The notes below the pieces were generated by a model. That model saw nothing but the letters and a program-made list of their open reading frames with translations. It made no database searches and had not been told where the DNA came from. Source: Acidimicrobiaceae bacterium (GTDB lineage Bacteria; Actinomycetota; Acidimicrobiia; Acidimicrobiales; Aldehydirespiratoraceae). Taken from it: a stretch of DNA of 42,785 nucleotides. The DNA lies in contig VXWX01000162.1 in the NCBI GenBank assembly GCA_009835735.1, positions 1 through 42,785 of the forward strand, written 5' to 3'. Shown here in pieces: positions 39,613 to 42,785 of this stretch. The position numbers and the translations under genes are program-made. Within the stretch, counting starts at the first letter, position 1. Each line of letters begins with the position of its first letter.

Positions 39613-40305
39613 TCAGGTGTGGCGTTGTGTCCAGCGTTGCAGCGCGGTGAGTACGACTTGGCGCTTGCCTTCATTGGACATGAAGGGGGCTCGGGACAGC
39701 TCGATCTGGACCCAGGGCATCTCGGCCGCGTGGAAGCGGGTGATGTAGCCGCCGTCGTAGGGGTCGTTGATCCTCACCGGCCCCTGTAGTTGGTCCTGGA
39801 AGCAGTCCCTCAGCGATTCGATCCACTCCTGCGGGCAGGTCCCGTCGCCGTGGCTGAGGCACACCCAGGGCCGCTCGACGCCCGGGTCCGGCCCCAGCGG
39901 CGGCCCCACCCCCGCCATCGTGTGGCAGTCGACGCCCAGAACCCACTGGCGGCCCGTCCCCAACTCGGTCAGTCGCCGGTGGTAAGGGGCGTGGTAGGCG
40001 TCGAGGAGGCCCTCGATCTCTGCGTGCGACAGCGGGCGGTGCCACACCTCGACGTCCCAGCAGGTGTGGGTCTTCACCACACCGTCGGCCTTGAGGTTGT
40101 CCCGCGCCCGGTTCATGTCGACGATGGCCCGGGCCACGTCGGTGGTGACGAAGGCCCCGACCTCCTCCTCGAAGGAATAGATCTCGTCCGCGCCGCCGTC
40201 GCCGTCATCGGCGACCTCTGACGGCGTGAGCGCGCACAGCGGTTCGACCTCGGCCGGTACCCGCAGGCCGGCATGAGGCACCGAGACCAGCAGCGGCAGC
40301 GTCAT
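39613..40305 (-). CDS. N-formylglutamate amidohydrolase family protein
   Basis: 230 residues. PLLVSVPHAGLRVPAEV at the N-terminus, DVARAIVDMNRARDN, VDCHTMAGVGP and IELSRAPFMSNEGKRQ are the family's metal-site and substrate motifs. The family hydrolyses N-formyl-L-glutamate to glutamate and formate (histidine breakdown) or related N-substituted glutamates. Its ATG overlaps the stop of the gamma-glutamyltransferase gene (ATGA). With that neighbour, a role in handling glutamyl compounds is likely; no hut genes are seen. Confidence 0.88.
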   Translation of the reverse strand: MTLPLLVSVPHAGLRVPAEVEPLCALTPSEVADDGDGGADEIYSFEEEVGAFVTTDVARAIVDMNRARDNLKADGVVKTHTCWDVEVWHRPLSHAEIEGLLDAYHAPYHRRLTELGTGRQWVLGVDCHTMAGVGPPLGPDPGVERPWVCLSHGDGTCPQEWIESLRDCFQDQLQGPVRINDPYDGGYITRFHAAEMPWVQIELSRAPFMSNEGKRQVVLTALQRWTQRHT

Positions 40306-42005
40306 GGCGGCGTCGCCGGCACCGAGTCCGGGCCGGCGGCCGCGCCGTCCCTGCGCGGGTCGGCCACCCCCACCAGCCGGTCACCGTCGGCCATGACCAG
40401 CTGCACGCAGCCCATGTAGAAGGAGTAGGGCTCGCGCCGGGTCAGCTCGAAGCCCGAGCGGCTGAGCGCGTCCAGCACATCGGTCGAGATGCGCGACGCC
40501 TCGGCCGAGACCACGCCGTCGAGCGAGCAGTGGATGCGGGGGGCGTCGACCGCGGCCAGCGGCGAGGACTTCCGGAGTCGCAGCAGCACCTGCAGGATCG
40601 TCGGGGGGATGCGCTCGCTTCCCGGCGAGCCGATCGCCAGCCAGGGCCGTTCGTCCTTGAAGACGATGGTGGGGGCCACACTGGCCCACGGCACCGCGTT
40701 GGGCCTCAAGTAGTAAGGGTGCGAGAGATCCTCGAGGTTGAAGGCGCTCATGTAGTTGTTGTAGAGGAAGCCCAGTTGCGGCGAGGCCGCGCACGAGCCG
40801 TAGACGTTCTCGATCGACTGGGTGAGCGCCACCGTGTTGCCGTCGGCGTCCATCACCGACAGGTGGGTGGTCTCGCCGCTGGTCTGGATCGCCGCGATCC
40901 GGCGGGCCACGCCCCGGGCGTACTGGCGGTTGAGCATCTGCTTGTCGGGGACCTGGTCGTAGAGGTCGGGATCGAAAGGGCGGTCGTTGCGGTCGATCAG
41001 GGCCTGCCGCATGGTCCTGGCCAGGCACACCGCGCCGTCGGGTGTGTCGATGTCCTGCAGCTCGCGGGGGAGGCTCTGGTGGATGTTGAGCATCTCCACC
41101 AGGGTGCGGCCCGCCCCCGGCAGCGGCATCGTCAGCACCCGGTCGCGGCCGAGGCGTCCCGACAGCGGCTCGCGCTCGACGGGCACGGGAACCTGCGCCA
41201 GGTCGTCCTCGCGGAGGAAACCGCCGTTGGCCACCATGTCCTCATGGATCAGGCGGGCGGTCTCACCCGAGTAGAAGTCCTCATAACCCCGCTCGGCCAA
41301 CCGGCGAAGAGTCGCCGCCAGCGCGGGCTGGACGAACCTCGTTCCGGCCCGGCGCGCCCTGCGCCCGTCCTGCAGGAAGAGCGGCCCCGCCGAGTGAGCC
41401 TTCAAGTGCCGGCGCTCCCGCCGGGTGAGGCGGTACTGCAGCACGCTGACCTCATACCCGTCGGCGGCCAGTTCGATGGCCGGCTCGAGGACCGTCGCCC
41501 AGCCGAGGCGCCCGAAGCGCTCCAGCACGTGGGCGTAGGTTGCGGGCGAGCTGGGGACGGTGGTGGCCCGATGGCCGCGCCTGCGGTCGACTCGCAGGTT
41601 GGCGAAGCTGTCGATCAGAGCCCCGCCGGGGGCTCGCGATGACCCGTCCACCGCCACCGTGGTTCCGGAGGCCCGGTGATGGACCAGCATCATGGTCTGG
41701 CCACCCAGTCCCGACGCGGCGGGCTCGCACACGCCCAGGGCCAGCGCGGCCGCCACCGCGGCGTCCACCGCGTTGCCGCCCCGCTCGAGCATCCTCACTC
41801 CGGCGGCCGTGGCCGAATAGTGGGCCGTGCTCACCATCCCATGCGGCGACGCGGCGACCCGCTGGGGCTCGTGGATGCGGGTGTCGGTCAACTCCAGCAG
41901 GTCGGTATCCACCTCGGTCACCCGCCGCGGCTGCCGCGGCCTCGAATGGCGGCGACCCTCCGGCTGGAGCGGCGCGCGAGACGGCTGCGGCTCGGGCCCG
42001 GTCAT
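40302..42005 (-). CDS. ggt: Gamma-glutamyltransferase
   Basis: 567 residues of the Ntn-hydrolase family. Seen: N-terminal GMVSTAHYSATAAGVRMLERGGNAVDAAVAAALALGVCEPAASGLGGQTMMLVH; the autoprocessing site and nucleophile Thr in ETTHLSVMDADGNTVALTQSI; C-terminal PWASVAPTIVFKDERPWLAIGSPGSERIPPTILQVLL. No signal peptide is visible; the first 50 residues are a disordered Pro/Arg-rich lead, so a later start is possible. It cleaves gamma-glutamyl bonds (glutathione or gamma-glutamyl peptides). Coupled to both neighbours. Confidence 0.9.
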   Translation of the reverse strand: MTGPEPQPSRAPLQPEGRRHSRPRQPRRVTEVDTDLLELTDTRIHEPQRVAASPHGMVSTAHYSATAAGVRMLERGGNAVDAAVAAALALGVCEPAASGLGGQTMMLVHHRASGTTVAVDGSSRAPGGALIDSFANLRVDRRRGHRATTVPSSPATYAHVLERFGRLGWATVLEPAIELAADGYEVSVLQYRLTRRERRHLKAHSAGPLFLQDGRRARRAGTRFVQPALAATLRRLAERGYEDFYSGETARLIHEDMVANGGFLREDDLAQVPVPVEREPLSGRLGRDRVLTMPLPGAGRTLVEMLNIHQSLPRELQDIDTPDGAVCLARTMRQALIDRNDRPFDPDLYDQVPDKQMLNRQYARGVARRIAAIQTSGETTHLSVMDADGNTVALTQSIENVYGSCAASPQLGFLYNNYMSAFNLEDLSHPYYLRPNAVPWASVAPTIVFKDERPWLAIGSPGSERIPPTILQVLLRLRKSSPLAAVDAPRIHCSLDGVVSAEASRISTDVLDALSRSGFELTRREPYSFYMGCVQLVMADGDRLVGVADPRRDGAAAGPDSVPATPP

Positions 42006-42009
42006 CGGA

Positions 42010-42785
42010 TCAGCGCCCGATCCAGCCGGTGAGGTACTCGGTCAGCAGCAGGGTCCGCTCCACCAGGCTGATGCGCTGGACGGCCTCCTCGGGGGTTCCG
42101 CCGTCCTTCATGGCGGGGCTCACACCGCAGACGACGGCCGTGCTGTCTCCGACGAGGCCGGCCACCGACGGCCATGCCGACGACTCCCGCTCCACCGCGA
42201 TGTCCCACTTGGCCGCGGCGGCCTCCAGCGCTTCGGCGAGGGGCTGGTTGGCCGGGCGGTCCGGCATGGGCGGCCGGTCGGTGAGCCGGTTGAGGCTCCA
42301 TTTCGGCCCGCCCCGGCCGAGAACCTTCCGCATGGCGGCCTCGGTCTCGTCGGCGTGGGCGACCGAGAGATACGACATCATCAGGGAGACCTCGACCCGG
42401 TGGGGCATGAACATGGCGTGGCGCTCGGTGTTCATGTCGATGACACCGATGGACAGGCGCCTCCTGGGCGAACTCAGCTGGCCGATGGCCTCCACCTTCT
42501 CGCAGGCCCAGCGCACCACCGGCCGGCGGCGCCCCACCTGGCCGGGGCTGAGCCTCTCGCCCTCAATGGTCAGGTCGTAGCGCCGGCTGCCCCGCCGCTG
42601 GGTGACGATGCCGTGGCCGACGGTGCCGGGCCGGCACACGAGGACCTGTTCCGCCCGGGCTGCGGCCTGCTCGATCACGCGCCGGCTGCGGGCCGCGTCG
42701 CGTCCCTCGTCGCAGTACAGCAGCACACCGAGCGGCACGCGCCGGAGGCTCCTGGTGCTGCGAAGCGCCCGCAGCGCGTACTCCA
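42010..42785 (-). CDS. M20-family peptidase/deacylase-like protein, 5' end outside the window
   Basis: The frame is open to the window edge, so the N-terminal metal domain is missing. Visible: ALRALRSTRSLRRVPLGVLLYCDEG (end of the catalytic domain), a dimerisation domain (YDLTIEGERLSPGQV ... LSIGVIDMNTERHAMFMPHRVEVSLMMSYL), and the closing segment AVVCGVSPAMKDGGTPEEAVQRISLVERTLLLTEYL. Two usual metal-site positions differ: the second Glu of D-E-E is Gly, and the His of HTPxE is Gly (DGGTPEE). It may therefore act without the classic two-zinc site or be non-catalytic. Four bases from ggt, same operon. Confidence 0.75.
   Translation of the reverse strand, partial: EYALRALRSTRSLRRVPLGVLLYCDEGRDAARSRRVIEQAAARAEQVLVCRPGTVGHGIVTQRRGSRRYDLTIEGERLSPGQVGRRRPVVRWACEKVEAIGQLSSPRRRLSIGVIDMNTERHAMFMPHRVEVSLMMSYLSVAHADETEAAMRKVLGRGGPKWSLNRLTDRPPMPDRPANQPLAEALEAAAAKWDIAVERESSAWPSVAGLVGDSTAVVCGVSPAMKDGGTPEEAVQRISLVERTLLLTEYLTGWIGR

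Noticed and set aside
40442-41642. Long plus-strand frames opposite the gamma-glutamyltransferase gene
   Set aside because: High-GC shadow frames; the minus-strand protein shows all family motifs.

Overview
The window is high-GC DNA from an actinobacterium. The evidence is a WhiB protein, many start codons that sit about 6-8 bases behind a TANNNT -10 box with no ribosome site (leaderless transcripts), GTG starts, and lipoproteins with actinobacterial-style lipoboxes. A lineage such as Acidimicrobiia would fit, but that is a guess: no ribosomal or marker gene is present to prove it.

Layout. (1) Bases 1-9331 are ordinary chromosome: the 3' end of a tRNA-Ser, a four-gene siderophore/iron ABC importer read leftwards from a Fur-type box, a xylulokinase, two membrane-anchored proteins, a PabC/Ilv-type class IV aminotransferase, tadA and a complete tRNA-Ser(CGA). 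(2) Bases about 9321-39604 are a 30-kb integrated element. It starts at the 3' end of tRNA-Ser(CGA) and ends at a copy of the last 12 bases of that tRNA, 200 bases outside a P4-type tyrosine integrase that reads inward. (3) Bases 39605-42785 return to chromosome: N-formylglutamate amidohydrolase, gamma-glutamyltransferase and a partial M20-type peptidase, in one coupled leftward operon.

The element has no capsid, terminase, portal, tail or conjugation gene that I can recognise. Its mobile core is the integrase, an AlpA-type regulator, a ribbon-helix-helix protein, a RepA-like AAA helicase and a Toprim (primase-like) protein, followed by a chain of small, overlapping, zinc-motif genes. This gene set resembles phage satellites or small integrative elements. 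The remaining ~20 kb is cargo: a GxxExxY PD-(D/E)xK protein, a DUF4238 protein, a Ymh/TIGR02391 HEPN-type protein coupled to a second protein with an Rx4H motif, lipoproteins, a Calx-beta surface protein, WhiB, and many unknowns.

The most unusual feature is how the cargo is organised. Single genes or pairs in changing orientation are separated by 250-700 base spacers that carry the same dispersed repeats: at least 21 copies of a motif around GGCGCGAAA (best form AGGTCACAGCGGCGCGAAA), often as inverted pairs; five clear copies of a longer GGCACGCGCC repeat with an internal hairpin; and a short palindrome-like AGTGGCCGCTGGCGC box. I see none of these in the flanking chromosome. The cargo also contains repeated gene families: three zinc-ribbon proteins of the same architecture, three PD-(D/E)xK-like proteins carrying E-V/I-T in place of E-x-K, and two closely similar three-helix membrane proteins. 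Together these suggest a modular cassette island, possibly a defence island, that has grown by duplication and shuffling at the repeats.
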